From: Favolaschia claudopus
Taxonomy: Eukaryota > Basidiomycota > Agaricomycetes > Agaricales > Mycenaceae
DNA: 64,000 bases
Direction of reading: 5' to 3'
Assembly: GCA_037176885.1 (NCBI GenBank)
Contig: JAWWNJ010000023.1
Location: 496,001-560,000, forward strand
In this document: one piece after another, positions 1 to 18,600 of the stretch
How the letters are laid out: every line of letters starts with the position of its first letter
How positions within the stretch are numbered: the stretch's first letter is position 1
Position numbers and translations under genes: made by a program
The notes under the pieces: model-generated
Seen by the model: the letters and a program-made list of their open reading frames with translations, nothing else
Databases searched by the model: none
What the model was told of the DNA's origin: nothing

Positions 1-2478
1 GATCGATAATCTATTGACGAGTAAGTTCTTCGATGTGCTCACACTGGCGTGGCATTTACATCTCCGATTAATCAAGTGTCGTTGCGCATGTGTATGTCCT
101 ACATCTGCATCTAGAGCTTGATCTAATTCTGGAGCAACAGTCACCTTGGTCATGTCCAATATGTCCAGCGCAATTATCCTCATCTCTGTTCTGGAACAAT
201 ACTTCAGTACGTCAGTTACTTAACCTCGCTCATGGACGTTATTGAATTTTTTAATAGTAATCGCTGCCGTGGCCATCGCATTCGGATATAGTTATTTTGC
301 TGCGTTTTACAGAGCTAGCGCTCGTGAATTGAAGGTTGGTGGTTTGTTCATTGGTAGGTTGCCTGAATGAATATTAAATAATACTATTTTCAGCGATTGG
401 GTAGAGGCTTCCCTTTGTATTCCCCTTCTTCTCCAGGCTCAGACCTTTGTCAGACGCTATGTTGCGCTCCGTGCTTTATGCCCATCTAGCAGAGTCGCTC
501 ACCGGTACGTCGTTATTAACTCTCAAATTCAACCGTGGGAACTTGGCCTATTTTGACAGGCCTTCCGACGATCCGAAGTTATGGGGAAATCCCGCGCTTT
601 ATAGAAGCGAATAAATACTACATTGACCTCGAAAACAGAGCGCTGTTCTTGACCGTGACTAATCAACGGTTAGCATTATTCTTTGATATCCTAGCTCTAG
701 CCAACCGTTTTGTGTAAAGCTGGCTTGCGATTCGACTCGACGTATGTGGCGCGCTCATGGTTTTCATTGTGCGTTTTTTCTTGTCGTATACCGTAGAGAC
801 GCGCTGTTGAAATTCGTTCCAGGTGGCCATTTTCGCCGTCGTTGGAGTTTCGGGCATCAGCCCAGCTGAGATTGGTCTCGTTTTGACCTACACAAGTATT
901 GAGTCTTCTGTTAAGAATGAACGTTGTATTCATGATCTTGACAGCCCAGCTTACCCAGATGTGCAACATGGTCACTCGCCAATCCGCAGAACTCGAGGTT
1001 AGGCTGTTTTACCTGACGGAAAATACATTCTTACCCTTCGATAGAACAACATGAACAGTGTTGAAAGAGGTGAATAATCGTCCTTTCACTACTATTGCCC
1101 ACGTTAATTGTAGAGCAGTCGTGCATTACAGCCGTCAAGATATCATTCCTCGAGAAGCGGCTTATGAGAGCGACGATCACCACAAGCCGCCAGCGAATTG
1201 GCCCGATCGCGGTGCTATTGAGTTCAAGAAGGTTGAGATGAGCTACCGGCCGGGTCTCCCAAAAGTTCTGCATGGAATATCATTGAGCATCCATGCCGGG
1301 GAGAAAATTGGTGTAGTCGGAAGGTGTGTGTCCATTGTTGCTGTTTTACCATGACATGAATCTGGTAACAGAACTGGCGCCGGAAAGTCGTCCTTGGCTC
1401 TGACTTTGCTTCGCATAGTGGAATACTCGGGCAATATTCTCATCGACGAGTGAGCCATCTAAAAATTTTCTGTCTCGCCTTGTATACTAATAACGCCTTC
1501 AGTGTCGATATAGGCAAAATAGGCGCGTTGAATGGATTTGCCTTGACATTGATTTTGACAGCAAAACAGGACTCAAAGATCTACGAACGAACGTGGCAAT
1601 CATTCCACAAGACGTCAGTGGATAGACTGATGGATATCAGCGCCGCACTGATTTGATTGACGCAGCCTATACTCTTTAGCGGCACTGTTCGCACTGTGTT
1701 GGATCCATTTGGCCGATTCGATGACGCTCGGCTCTGGGACGCACTTCGGCGTTCCTTCCTCGTGCACGTGGATTCTGGAACATCGACACCAATTTCGTCT
1801 TTGGAGAGCGGCGAACAGCCGCGACACAGGATCGACCTTGATACTGTCGTTGAGATCGACGGTGCGAATCTTTCTGTAGGGGAGAGAAGTCTTCTCAGCC
1901 TTGCTCGCGCCCTGGTAGGCAGCTGGATATCATTGAACGTTCGGTATTCTCTGATTCGGTATAGGTCAAAAACTCCAAAGTCGTGATCTTGGACGAAGCG
2001 ACGTAAGTAGCGGTAGCCCCAACAAGATTCGCTAGACTGACCAAATGAATAGGGCATCTGTTGATTTGGAAACCGACAGTAAAATCCAAAGAACCATACA
2101 AACGCAATTCAAAAACAATACTCTTCTTTGCATTGCCCGTGAGTTTTGAAGTGGTTGAACTAGCACTAGAACGAAATTGATGTGGGTGTAGACCGTCTAC
2201 GAACAATCATTTCGTACGACAGAATTCTAGGTATGAATTTTCTTTACTTTTCAGCGGAGACATGGCTCAGTGTTATCATAGTTCTTGAAGCCGGAAACAT
2301 CGCTGTTAGTCGCCTCCACTCTTTTGATGACCACAAGTTTTCTAACTTCGGCTAGGAATTCGACACACCTCTGAACCTCTTCAATCGACCGGAGAGTATA
2401 TTCCGCGGGCTCTGCGAAAAAAGCAACATATCTTCGGGCGATATCGAGAAGGCCATTCTGTACGATCGAGAACCGTAA
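1..2478 (+). CDS. ABCC-type ABC transporter, C-terminal part (5' end outside window)
   Basis: Exports organic anions or drugs at the expense of ATP, by family. The window starts inside the second membrane domain: hydrophobic helices such as AIILISVL and VAIAFGYSYFAAFYRASA lie near 155-345, followed by the linker GLPTIRSYGEIPRFIEANKY. The second nucleotide-binding domain follows: Walker [10 protein letters not shown] (split by an intron near 1325-1368), Q-loop IIPQDPILFSG, signature LSVGERSLLSLARAL, Walker B VVILDEAT, and H-loop IAHRL. Splicing about 15 short introns gives an open frame to the TAA at 2476-2478; one of them (1523-1569) has a GC donor. Intron positions match the paralogue at 5474-11954, so this is a sister copy. 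The signature has Glu where the paralogue has Gln (LSVGQ). The first 170 bases are the least certain part. I see no lesion, so I call it a gene rather than a pseudogene. Confidence 0.85.
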
Positions 2479-2765
2479 TCCCCCAGAGACATTTTGACGA
2501 ATCGTAATTAAAAACATGGTTTGGTGAAGGGGTTTTCCATCATTTGTATCATGTATCGCGTAGCAATTCTAATGAGCATGGCATTGACGTCTTTTCAACG
2601 CATTCATAGTATCACTGTGAACGGAGAATTTCATGAAACTTTGAAACAGGGGCCATCAGTCGCGTTACCTAATGCGATCAGGTGACCGTTCGCCCACTTT
2701 TCTGAACTTTTCGGAGTTTTCACGGCGTGCCTGTCAAGGGCTGGTTCCTTTCCTTCTCGTCCTTC

Positions 2766-5212
2766 ATGGACGGAATCGCCGTTCCCGAAAAAGCCAAAGT
2801 TTGTTGTTTGCGAGGTCTACAGTCCTGCTTAATTCACAGCTCTTACCAGAATATAGGAAAAGACGAAGGCTAAGCAACGATATCTCAAACGGAAAAAGCA
2901 ACGAAGAAAAAACAAACCCAAGGCCTCTACTGCTCAAGTAGAACCAGCCTCCGACGACGGGGAAAATGAAACCGTTTCTGGTGCGCATAGCGATGGGGAT
3001 GAAGAGATAGCTGTTGTAGACGAGGCTCCCCTACCTGAAGCCGGCCTACGAAAAGAGACAACCAGAAAAGAGAAACGGCCCAAGAAACGGGTAAAGCTGG
3101 CAGAAGATGTGGAAATGCAAGATACGGAGCCCCAGGATGTCATCATGAAGAACTCGATATCGACAGCACCTTTACCGTCTCTGCCTTCGTTTCCGTTACC
3201 CGCTCTTCCGGATGCTCCCTCGAAAACTGTTTTGGCTGTCCAGGGATTGGATAGGGCGTTGTTCGGCGCAGAGATCGTCAATTCTACTTCACTTTTACCC
3301 ATCCCGATTGAGGACCAAGACGACGGTGGAACTGGCCTAACTGAGAGGACACGGAAGCGGCTATCAGAGCTCGGAATCGTGGAGCTCTTCGCAGGTGCTG
3401 AATTCGTTTGTATAGACCGTACTCTCGCCGACTCACTGTTATAGTTCAAACTAGTTTGCTTCCGTTTTTACTGCCGAAGAATCCTCTGCTGAGGTCACTA
3501 TATCTTCCCTTCGAAACTCTACGGGACGTCTGCGTTTCTGCGCCAACGGGAAGCGGAAAAACGCTGGCATATGTGTTACCTATCGTTGAGGCTCGTTGCA
3601 TATTTAACGATCCGTGACGCTCGAATAATCGCACACAGATTCTTTCCACCAGGATCGTAACGCGTCTCAGAGCACTGGTAGTACTACCGACGCGTGACTT
3701 GGTCACCCAAGTCCGCGAAACATTCGAAGCAGTCGGAAAGGGGCGCGGACTGAAGGTAGTTCGCAAAAAGCTTTTATTTCGTCTCTCACACCACGACTTC
3801 AGATCGGTACAGCGACTGGGCAACACTCCTTCTCTCATGAACAGTCACAATTGGTTGCAGACAAAACAACCCAGTGCGTTGATGCTGTGTTCCATTGACA
3901 GACCGTTGATGAACTGTAGTCTGGCTGGCGGGTCGAGTAAGATCGACATCCTCATATGTACACCTGGGAGACTTATAGATCACCTCAACGGGACTCCCAA
4001 TTTTTCGCTGCAGCATTTGAGATTCCTCGTTTGTTCGTTCTACCCTGTAGTCGTCTCGGTGCTCACTCAGCTACAGGTCATTGATGAAGCGGATCGACTT
4101 TTAGCCCAGTCGTTCCAAGAGTGGTTGGCGCAAGTTCTCAACGCAACGCGGTCACCATCGCAGGACCTTCTATTCCCAGCTCGCCTTCCTCAGCATCACG
4201 ACGCAGTCGCCCCTAACTTCCGCAACCTTCTTCCGTATTCCCAGACACGGTCCTTTGTGACGGAGCGCAAAGAGTCCTCTTGCCAAAAACTTTTATTCTC
4301 CGCCACACTCACCCGCGATCCAGGCAAATTGGCAGCCCTTGAATTAAGGGATCCTAAATATTTTGTCGTACAGGAGAAGAGTGACGGGTCCGCAGTGTTA
4401 GATGTGGCGATGGATAAGTTTACCATGCCGGCCAACCTCACTGTGGGTAACATTGCAAACGTCTTTCTGTACTAACCAAGTGCGGTAGGAGCATATGTTG
4501 GTCTGCGAGTCGTCTCTCAAGCCGCTCATCTTCTTCCACTTGGTTTACCAACACAATGTAACAAATGCGTTGGTTTTCACCAAATCAGCGGAGTCGACGG
4601 CACGGCTGGTCCGATTATTCAATTTCTTTGACGCCGCGAAACGCATGGGGACCGTCGGTGATCCAACGGCTGTTGCGGTACACGCATATTCCAGCGATTT
4701 AACTGTCGGCGAGCGGAAGGCAATCCTAGACAAATTCAAGGCGAAGGAGATCCAAATGTGCGTGATCAGTCTGGGCCTGATATCCGAATAACCTATGTAC
4801 GTAGCCTTGTATGCTCGGACCTTATATCGCGTGGCATAGACATAAGTCACGTCTCACATGTGGTCAGCTACGACGCTCCGGTGGATATGCGCAAGTATGT
4901 GCACCGAGTGGGACGCACGGCTCGTGCTGGAAGATCTGGGGATGCTTGGACTCTGGTGGAAGAGCAGGAGGTGCTGACGTCTTCCACAGCTACGTATTAT
5001 ATTCTGACTGTTTTTGCAGGCCCGGTACTTCAAAGCCATGGTCAAACAAGTTGACCACCTTGAAAAGCTCAAGCGAATGAAGGTTGGAGACAAGGACCTT
5101 GCCCCTCTCGCAGTTCACTACGAGGTACTACATTCATGGTCTTGGATGATCATATCTCAACTCATCTATACAGGGTGCTCTAAACCAATTGAAGGAGTCG
5201 TATAATCGGTAG
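2766..5212 (+). CDS. DBP6: ATP-dependent DEAD-box RNA helicase Dbp6/DDX51
   Basis: Remodels pre-60S ribosomal particles in the nucleolus, by family. The proposed start at 2766 gives [11 protein letters not shown], spliced at 2799-2856 to a Lys/Arg-rich stretch ([12 protein letters not shown]) and an acidic region typical of the Dbp6 N-terminus. Helicase motifs appear in order: [10 protein letters not shown] (motif I, near 3540), [10 protein letters not shown] (Ia), [10 protein letters not shown] (Ib), VIDEADRLL (II, near 4082), LLFSATLT (III, near 4295), [12 protein letters not shown] (V) and [10 protein letters not shown] (VI). The ending [11 protein letters not shown] is typical of the Dbp6 group. 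It stops at TAG 5210-5212. The gene sits between two ABCC paralogues on the same strand, starting 287 bp after one and ending 261 bp before the other. The first exon is inferred from splice logic; the other introns are well determined by conserved motifs. Confidence 0.9.
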
Positions 5213-5473
5213 TCCACACTGTATGTAACTCAATTGCCATAGCCCTCTGTGCCTGGACATTAGGACTGAATTCATGCGCCGGAAGCTTGTCGGCTGCCTG
5301 TCATTGCGAGTTACCTTGGCCGCGGCTACGCAGAGTGGATTAGTAAAAGCGGAGTCAATAAGCCGTTTTACCGGAATGTTATCCGAGCGATAATTTTAAA
5401 CTCGTTAGGAATGTAGTTCGCCGCAGGTTCGCCGGCCGAGGCAACGTTGGGTTTGTGCTCTCCCAGCTCTCTC

Positions 5474-11954
<6,481 letters not shown>

Positions 11955-12127
11955 AACTAATCTCATGTAGCCAAGACTCAACTACACCATATAGACACAC
12001 GATGTACTTCTTGTGCAATGTAGCGCTCAATCTACTGCTAATTTATGGCCAGAAAGGAAGAGCGTTAGTGACCGTGGTAACTGGAATTCTATTGACATGA
12101 GGACTGTCTTCATGACATCTTTCTACC

Positions 12128-15100
12128 ATGACCACATCTCTGTATTCCCCAGGGACTCGCGTTTACTTGGATAGCAATGACGGCTGGGTCCCAGGCGAAG
12201 TTATATCGTGCACCAGGGGTTCTGGTGATAGCCTCGTGCTAGTCTTGAAGGACGAGAATGGCCAGGTGCTTCGTTTTGCTTGCGAGCTTGAACCGGCATG
12301 AACCGAGCATTTTCGCGTGCACGCAGGAAAGGACGATAACAGGATCTGGTTCTGCCTTACCCCTTCTACGAAATCCGCCTCTGCTTGAGAGCGCCGACGA
12401 CTTGGCAACACTTTCTCATCTCAACGAACCGTCGGGTGTGTCTTTGTCCCATTAATTTTCCTCTTTTGGCGCCGACCGCCTTGTAGTTCTCTTTGCTGTC
12501 CAAAGTAGATATGCGCAACGCAAAATCTACACGTACTCTGGCATTGTCCTGCTCGCTGTCAATCCCTTCGAACCAGTGCCGTTGTACACACCGGATATTG
12601 TCAAGTCCTACATTGGTCGTAACAAAGGCGAACTCGAACCTCATTTGTTTGCGATTGCTGAGGACGCGTATGCGGCGATGCTGTTGGATGGGAGAGGTCA
12701 GACTGTCATTGTATCTGGCGAAAGGTGCGGCACATTACTCAACGTGTTCACGGACACGCTTTAAACATCTATCTCTAAAGTGGAGCAGGCAAGACGGAAA
12801 GCGTATGCGCATCGACCCCCTCTTGCACTTCTCGTTCTCATGAATATAGGTCCGTAGGCGAAACTTGTGATGCGATTCATTGCTTCGCCGAAAGTGCAAA
12901 CAACCACCGCACTTCAAACCACAGATGCGGACAAAAACTCGTTCGTGGATGGTGCGAGCCTGGTAGAGCAGCAAATCCAAGCCACCAATCCCATTCTCGA
13001 AGCGTTTGGTAACGCGAAAACCACAAGAAATGACAACTCATCCCGCTTCGGAAAATATATCCAGGCAAGGATATGTAGCTGCGACTTTCCACAGACCTCT
13101 AACACGGTTCTGCAGCTACTATTTGATACCAACCGACAAATTGTCGGAGCCCGTGTCCGAACTTACCTTTTAGAACGCTCTCGGTTGTCCTACCAGGCTA
13201 CAACGGAGAGAAACTACCACATATTTTATCAATTATGTGCTGGTCTACCGTCACAAGATCTACAGGAACTGGGGCTTGATTCTGATTACAACCAATTTCA
13301 CTACTTGAATCAAGGCGGCCCGTCCACCAGTGAGATGAGCGATCGCGACAAATTTCATGCCATGCAGGATGCGCTGAGAATCATCGGCATTGATGCGCAA
13401 CGGCAAATGCAGATATTCCAAATTTTATCAGCATTGCTGCATCTGGGCAACATCAACATCACTCAAACACGCACCGACGCTGGGATCGACGATGATGATC
13501 CTGCAATGGCTCGGGCGATGGAGTTTCTGGGTGTGGACGCTTCAGAGTTCAAAAAGTGGACGGTAAATCCCAGCTTCAGTTTCCCTTTGCGCCTGAACTC
13601 ATCTGGGGCCAGATCAAGAAGCAGATAACAACTCGCTCAGAAAAGATAGTTTCCCCCATCACTGCACCCCAAGCAGTTCAAGTACGGGACAGCATATCTC
13701 GGTTCATATACACCTGTTTATTCGAGTGGCTGGTTACTGCAATCAACGTCAGTCTCACAGGAAAGTACGGAGATGCAGCTGCTCGGGCAGAGACATACAT
13801 TGGTGTCTTGGACATTTATGGTTTTGAACATTTCGATAAGGTAAGATGGTTCGCGATGAATTCGACTTTTCCGCTCATCTTCGAATAGAATTCGTTCGAG
13901 CAGTTTTGCATCAACTACGCCAATGAGCGGCTGCAGCACGAATTCAACACTTATGTCTTTAAGCTTGCGCAAGAAGACTATGTGAAAGAGAAGATCAGTT
14001 GGACTTTCATAGACTTCGACGACAACCAGCCCACAATAGACCTGATGGAATCCAAAGTTCCTCCCGGGATTCTGGCAATTCTGGACGAAGAGTCGAGGCT
14101 ACCATTGGGAAGCGATGCGTCGTTCCTCCAGAAACTCAATGCTCAGCTCGATAAACCGGCCAATAAGGCTGTGTACAAGATGCCCAAGTTCGCCAATGCT
14201 GCATTCACGATCGCTCATTATGCCCTAGACGTAACGTATGAAGTAATTTATTCCGTTGAGAACCTTGACTGATCAGTTGGAATAGATACCAGGTGGAGGG
14301 ATTCCTTGAGAAGAACCGTGATACTGTACCTGAAGAACATCTTACACTCTTGACGTCGTCTGAGAACGCCTTTGTGCGGGAAGTCCTGGATACAGCACTA
14401 CATCGGACGGACACCGAATCCGCTGAACCTCCTTCACCTGCCAGCCCCGTATCGAAGATTCCAGACCCAGGACGCACCTCTCTAGCGGCCACCACTGGGC
14501 GTGGCACGTCCGTCAAAAAGCCAACGCTCGGTTCCATTTTCAAGAGCTCTTTAGGCACTCTGATGGATATGCTGAGGATGACGAACGTCCATTACATTCG
14601 GTGCCTCAAGCCTAATGAGCACAAGCGCGCGTGGGAGTTTGAGCCCTTACAAGTCTTGGCGCAATTGCGCGCCTCCGGCGTCATCGAGACTATTCGAATT
14701 AGCACGGCGGGATATCCATCGCGTTGGAAATTTGAAGACTTTTCTCGGCGGTAAGGCTTTTGATAATCCTTATTCTGTAACTGCTCAAACTCAAAAAATG
14801 ATAGGTACTTGCCTCTCATTAATTGGCGAGAAGGACCACAGTTAGTCAAACGGGAGCAATGGAAACGCATCTGTGTTCTCTGCCTCCAGAAAGGCAAGAT
14901 CGACAAGTCCTTGTTTCAGTTTGGCGAGACGAAGATCTTCCTCCGGACCGGAGTTCTGGCGACACTCGAAGGACTGCGATCCACGAAACTGAATGCAATC
15001 CTGTCCTTGCAGACTCACATGCGACGCGTACTAGCAATACGCAAGCTACGCCACTTCCAAAGAAGTGTCGTTGGAATGCAGTCGCACTGGAGAGGCGCCG

Positions 15101-15582
15101 CAGTACGGAAGACGTTCCGGCAGACACGGGACAAGGTGCGAAAGGAGGCGGAGGCTGCAAAGGCTAGCAAGGCTGCCAAGCTGGCCGCAGATAAAGAGAA
15201 GAGCAGAGTAATGGGTCGCAAGACTCCGACCTCCCCTGGCGACAAAGATGCGGTGGAGAATGGCAGTCCAGGCAAGAAAGGGCGGAAACTGTTTTCATTC
15301 GGAAGCAAGGACAGGTCGTCATTGGCACTTCCGGACCAACGTGGATCTTCGCTTGACCCTCCACTGATCGGTCGTCGACCAAGTAAGCTCGAGGCTGCCG
15401 CCAAACGGCTCTCAAGGCGGTCCTGGTACGAAGACACTTCATCCCGCGCCAAATCACCAATCAGGGCCAAGTCCCCGAATGTGTTGTCCACCGCATCAAC
15501 AGGAGGTTCACAACAATTACCCATTTACGACAGGTTCATGAAGAAGCCGGCATGGAATTCTAGTACTAACCTACTTCACTGA
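12128..15582 (+). CDS. Class V-like myosin motor with short basic tail
   Basis: An actin-based motor. An SH3-like N-terminus (GTRVYLDSNDGWVPGEVI) starts at ATG 12128. P-loop GESGAGKTES is assembled over two introns near 12724-12854. Switch I is NDNSSRFGKYIQ (to 13064), switch II VLDIYGFEHF (near 13808), the actin-binding segment NVHYIRCLKPNEHKRAWEFE, and the converter lead ETIRISTAGYPSRW. These match class V best. Only two IQ-like motifs follow (LQTHMRRVLAIRK and MQSHWRGAAVRKTF), then about 140 residues rich in Lys, Ala, Ser and Pro, and TGA at 15580. The predicted protein is near 970 residues, against about 1500 for typical class V. The coiled coil and the cargo-binding DIL domain are absent, and nothing like them is visible in the next 770 bp. 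One intron (13065-13115) has a GC donor. The motor looks intact, so motor activity is plausible but cargo binding is unknown. Confidence 0.9.
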
Positions 15583-16357
15583 GACGCGGACTACTTGTTG
15601 TGTATTTATTCGGCTTCTACATACTAGCGTATCTAATGCCACGCTCAAACCAATTGAGGGTGTTTTTTGACGTGGGTGAGGCTCAGTGAGCATACTTCGC
15701 AGTGCGTTCGCCTCTTGGGATTTGACAGATTTGACAGACTCCCCGTTTGTCAGTGGGCCAGGTTGAAAGCCACAATGGAGGCGCATAGATACATGCACAT
15801 GAATCGTGCACTTGAACTGCAGGGTCGTGAGTGGATCGCTGCTAGGATTAAGCCTGATTTACCCGGAACCTTACCAAGAAACCGAGGATACTTACAAACG
15901 AATCGCGTTATATGTGTGTTCAGTTACACTCGAATCCTTACGCTCGTCGGGGTCTCGGATATTAGACATGGCCTCGGAGTCCAAAAGTCCAAATCGGGCT
16001 TGCGATAACCTTGGCCCGTGGGAGAGTTGCTGAGCTCATCACTGTAACCTCAATTCGACTCTGATCACAGTATTCAATCGCCCTCTTCAATGCGACCGCC
16101 ATGTTACATAAATCTGCTCCTTTGGCGAACAAGATTCACAGCCAGCCTCCAAAGAAAATCAACCTCAATTCGCCTGGAGGGACTTAAATGAGTCAAACTT
16201 ACTGAACGCCGGAGCTGATTTGGATCGGATACACTCTGCAAAGATGCACTTTACTGGACTATATGATGATTTCGCGAAATTAAAACCCAAATAAATTCCT
16301 CGACGAACTTGTCGAGGGTGTATACACACAATGAAAGCGCGTCTACCAAGTCTGCTC
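15583..16357. other. Intergenic region mostly filled by a repeat copy
   Basis: There is no supported gene between the myosin stop and the 3' end of the NmrA-like gene. Most of it is repeat copy A (see the separate entry), ending about 23 bp from the stop of the reductase. Confidence 0.6.
15790..16335 (+). repeat. Dispersed repeat, copy A (partner inverted at 30610-31170)
   Basis: Three blocks match copy B on the other strand at roughly 80-90% by eye. Block 1 is near 15795-15835 and encodes HMNRALELQGREW in one frame. Block 2 is 15846-16060, running through cttacaaacgaatcgcg and tcggatattagacatggcct. Block 3 is 16285-16325, aaataaattcctcgacgaac followed by ttgtcgagggtgtatacaca. The block order here is 1-2-3; in copy B it is 2-3-1. 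Both copies lie beside NmrA-like reductase genes. No known transposon domain was recognised. Confidence 0.75.
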
Positions 16358-17363
16358 TCAAAGATTATGCACCTCCTTGAGCGTCTGCCAGTGGTGTCCC
16401 GGCCACAACGCATTCCCACTCCCCGCAGCCTCGTTCCCAGTTCCCTCCTTCTTCTGATCATGCAACCACCCAGTGCTCCCAGCGCCCATATCCATAATCC
16501 GCATCAAACCCGTCAAGAACTCGCCATGCTCCCCCGGCATCTTGTCGACGTACACCGGCGTAGCTCCAAATTGTGCGGCCACCTCCTTCATCGTGACCCG
16601 CTCGCCTTCAATACGCAATATGACATTCTCAAGCACAGAAGGAGGCTGCGTCGTCACTATGTGTGCGATGTATCCTACGGAAACATTGAGCCTCAGCTCT
16701 TTACTGAGATGAATAAATTCGGCAGACGGACTAACCTGCAATATCTGGAACTGAAGTGACGGAGACGGGTGTTTCCCCTTTGCCCACGATGAGAGCTTTC
16801 CCATCCTTGACCATTCCCCCGAGGAATTGCGTGAATGCACCGGTCTATTCAATCAACATCAGCTTTATTCAGATAAAATAGCTCTAACGACAAACATAGA
16901 TTCTGGTTGAAGGGATGCCGAGGGTCTTTAGATACTCTGCGAAAACGCCATCAGTTCGAAGTATGCGGTAAGATCGAAAACAGTACGAACTGGCAACCTC
17001 GTACTTGACACCCAAAGGTCCTTGGGTATGACCCTCCGTAGGCATACCAAATTCGGCTGGCACAAAGAGCTTGATACCCCCCGCCTTGGCGCCATCCAAC
17101 AAGGGTTTCTGCTCCTCGAAGGACGCGGTCGTAGTAACAGTGGAAATAACGACGTCCACATTGTGTTCCTTCAGCGCCTTCGCAATGGCCTCGCTGTCTG
17201 CAAAGTTAACAGTGACGACCTGGACGCCGGCGGGCACTGTCTTCGCAGAGGACCCTGGGCGAGAGAGTACGATGACCGTGACGTTCTTCGCAGCAAGGGC
17301 GTTGACGACTTGGATTCCGAGCATCCCTGCTCCGGCGACGGCGAAAGATTTGTAGGCAGACAT
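16358..17363 (-). CDS. NmrA-like / isoflavone reductase-like NAD(P)-binding protein (copy 1)
   Basis: A predicted cytosolic NAD(P)H-dependent reductase or redox sensor of the atypical short-chain dehydrogenase family. ATG at 17363 gives MSAYKSFAVAGAGMLGIQVV, a glycine-rich Rossmann motif of the NmrA type. It continues with VDVVISTVTTTA and the family segment KLFVPAEFGMPTEG. Three introns restore the frame into STRIY, TGAFTQFLGGM, VTSVPDIAG and the C-terminus ALWPGHHWQTLKEVHNL; the stop is at 16358. It is closely similar to the two genes at 31301-32317 and 32627-33628, including intron positions, so it is a duplicated relative placed in the opposite direction 14 kb away. The substrate is unknown; fungal relatives act on phenolic or aromatic compounds. 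Confidence 0.88.
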
Positions 17364-17425
17364 TGGATTGGAGGAATGAGGGGGGTTGAAAGATGAGTTG
17401 AGGAATCGATCGAGGGCGACTTGAG

Positions 17426-17433
17426 TTTATATA
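17426..17433 (-). promoter_or_regulatory. TATA box of NmrA-like gene copy 1
   Basis: Reads TATATAAA on the minus strand, about 63 bp upstream of the ATG at 17363. The other two NmrA-like genes have TATA boxes at a similar distance, which supports the call. Confidence 0.6.
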
Positions 17434-17835
17434 CGCGAAACCATCGCGGATACTATAGGCAGCTCGTAAGATCGTCGGCGTGATTGCGCGTCGTCGATTG
17501 TCATAGCTGAGATGTACTGTAACTCAAATGACATTGAGTCAAGCATTGAGTATCGCGTTGAGCAATAAGGATTGTGTTGAAGATGTTGACGCATCACAAA
17601 TATACCCGACGGCCCGAGCAATCAACCGAGCCGCCATCCATCTATCCGCTTATCCTCTGCCTTGCCTCTACTCGTATCCGCCAGTCAAGACTTGGTCACG
17701 ACAAATTCCATTTACACCTTCACTTCCGCCCATTGAATACATCCACTCTTCCGCATCCATCCCACCCAGCTAGCTACGCGCGCTGCGCACACCCGCTCTC
17801 TCGCCCCCGCTCCCAAACCCGCAAGAAATACGCCC

Positions 17836-18375
17836 TCATATGCGGCCAACCATTCGCACCCTGCCCCGTAACCTTAGCACAGTAACCTGGAAGCCCAACA
17901 TATCTGCATCCTCAGCGGTTGCGCGCACGCAGACATGTGTCAGCAAGCCCCCAACGAATACAGAAGTGATTCCGCGTTGCGTTAATTTTTCTTGCAGTGT
18001 GGTGTCCGTGAAGGCGGAGTACCATGTTTTCGTCGTGACGACGTCGGAGAGGGTATCTTGTAGTGGAAATCCTGCTCCGAAGGTGTTGGGCATGTAGCAT
18101 GGCGTCTAGCCACTGTGTGTTCCTCGCAGGAAACTGACTTCGGATTCAGGAAACGATTTTCCGGTGGTGTACTCGGAACGGACCCAGATGATCGTGTCTC
18201 TGCAGCGCGAAAGTTGCTGATGGCTTTCGAAATGTTTTCTAAGAGGGCAAGTTGAGAGGTTTGGCCTATTTGAAATTTGCCTTGAGAAGAGAGGAACTCG
18301 TTCTGCAACACAAGGGAACGCACGGGGTTCTCCATCTTCCAAGACTGGTCGTGGTTGAGTGGAGACCCAGTCATG
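17836..18375 (-). pseudogene. Cysteine hydrolase (isochorismatase superfamily), degenerate
   Basis: Family segments are clear but fall in different frames. QNEFLSSQGKFQI and LLENISKAISNFRAAE lie near 18210-18330. DTIIWVRSEYTTGKSF follows in the next frame after about 18200. KTWYSAFTDTTLQEKL and GITSVFVGGLLTHVCVRATA lie at about 17920-18040. A one-base shift separates the first two, with no room for an intron. A TAG at 18106-18108 interrupts the frame between RGTHSG and PNTFGAGFP. The N-terminal strand reads SLVLQNEFL, where the family usually has an extra Ile/Asp/Met that supplies the catalytic Asp. The nucleophile Cys in THVCVRA is kept. The usual C-terminal segment after FQVTV is not recognisable. 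I infer a decayed gene. Confidence 0.75.
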
Positions 18376-18600
18376 TACGAAAGAAGTCAATCCAGGGATA
18401 TGACCATGACAGACAGGTCGAAATGCAGGAAGAACGAAAGCAAAACTCGATTTGTGACTATTGTAGACTGTAATAAAAGATCATAGATAATCTGCGTGGA
18501 TGAGTATAGAATGCGATTGCAAAGCGACTGAAAACTTCGTTGGTAGAGTACAAATGCGGCAAAGTAAAAAAAAAAAATCCGTGGTCCGTCCGTCTAAACC

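Noticed and set aside
1..2478. First ABC transporter as a pseudogene
   Set aside because: Apparent stops disappear when introns are placed at the positions used by the paralogue; the frame stays open to a normal C-terminus.
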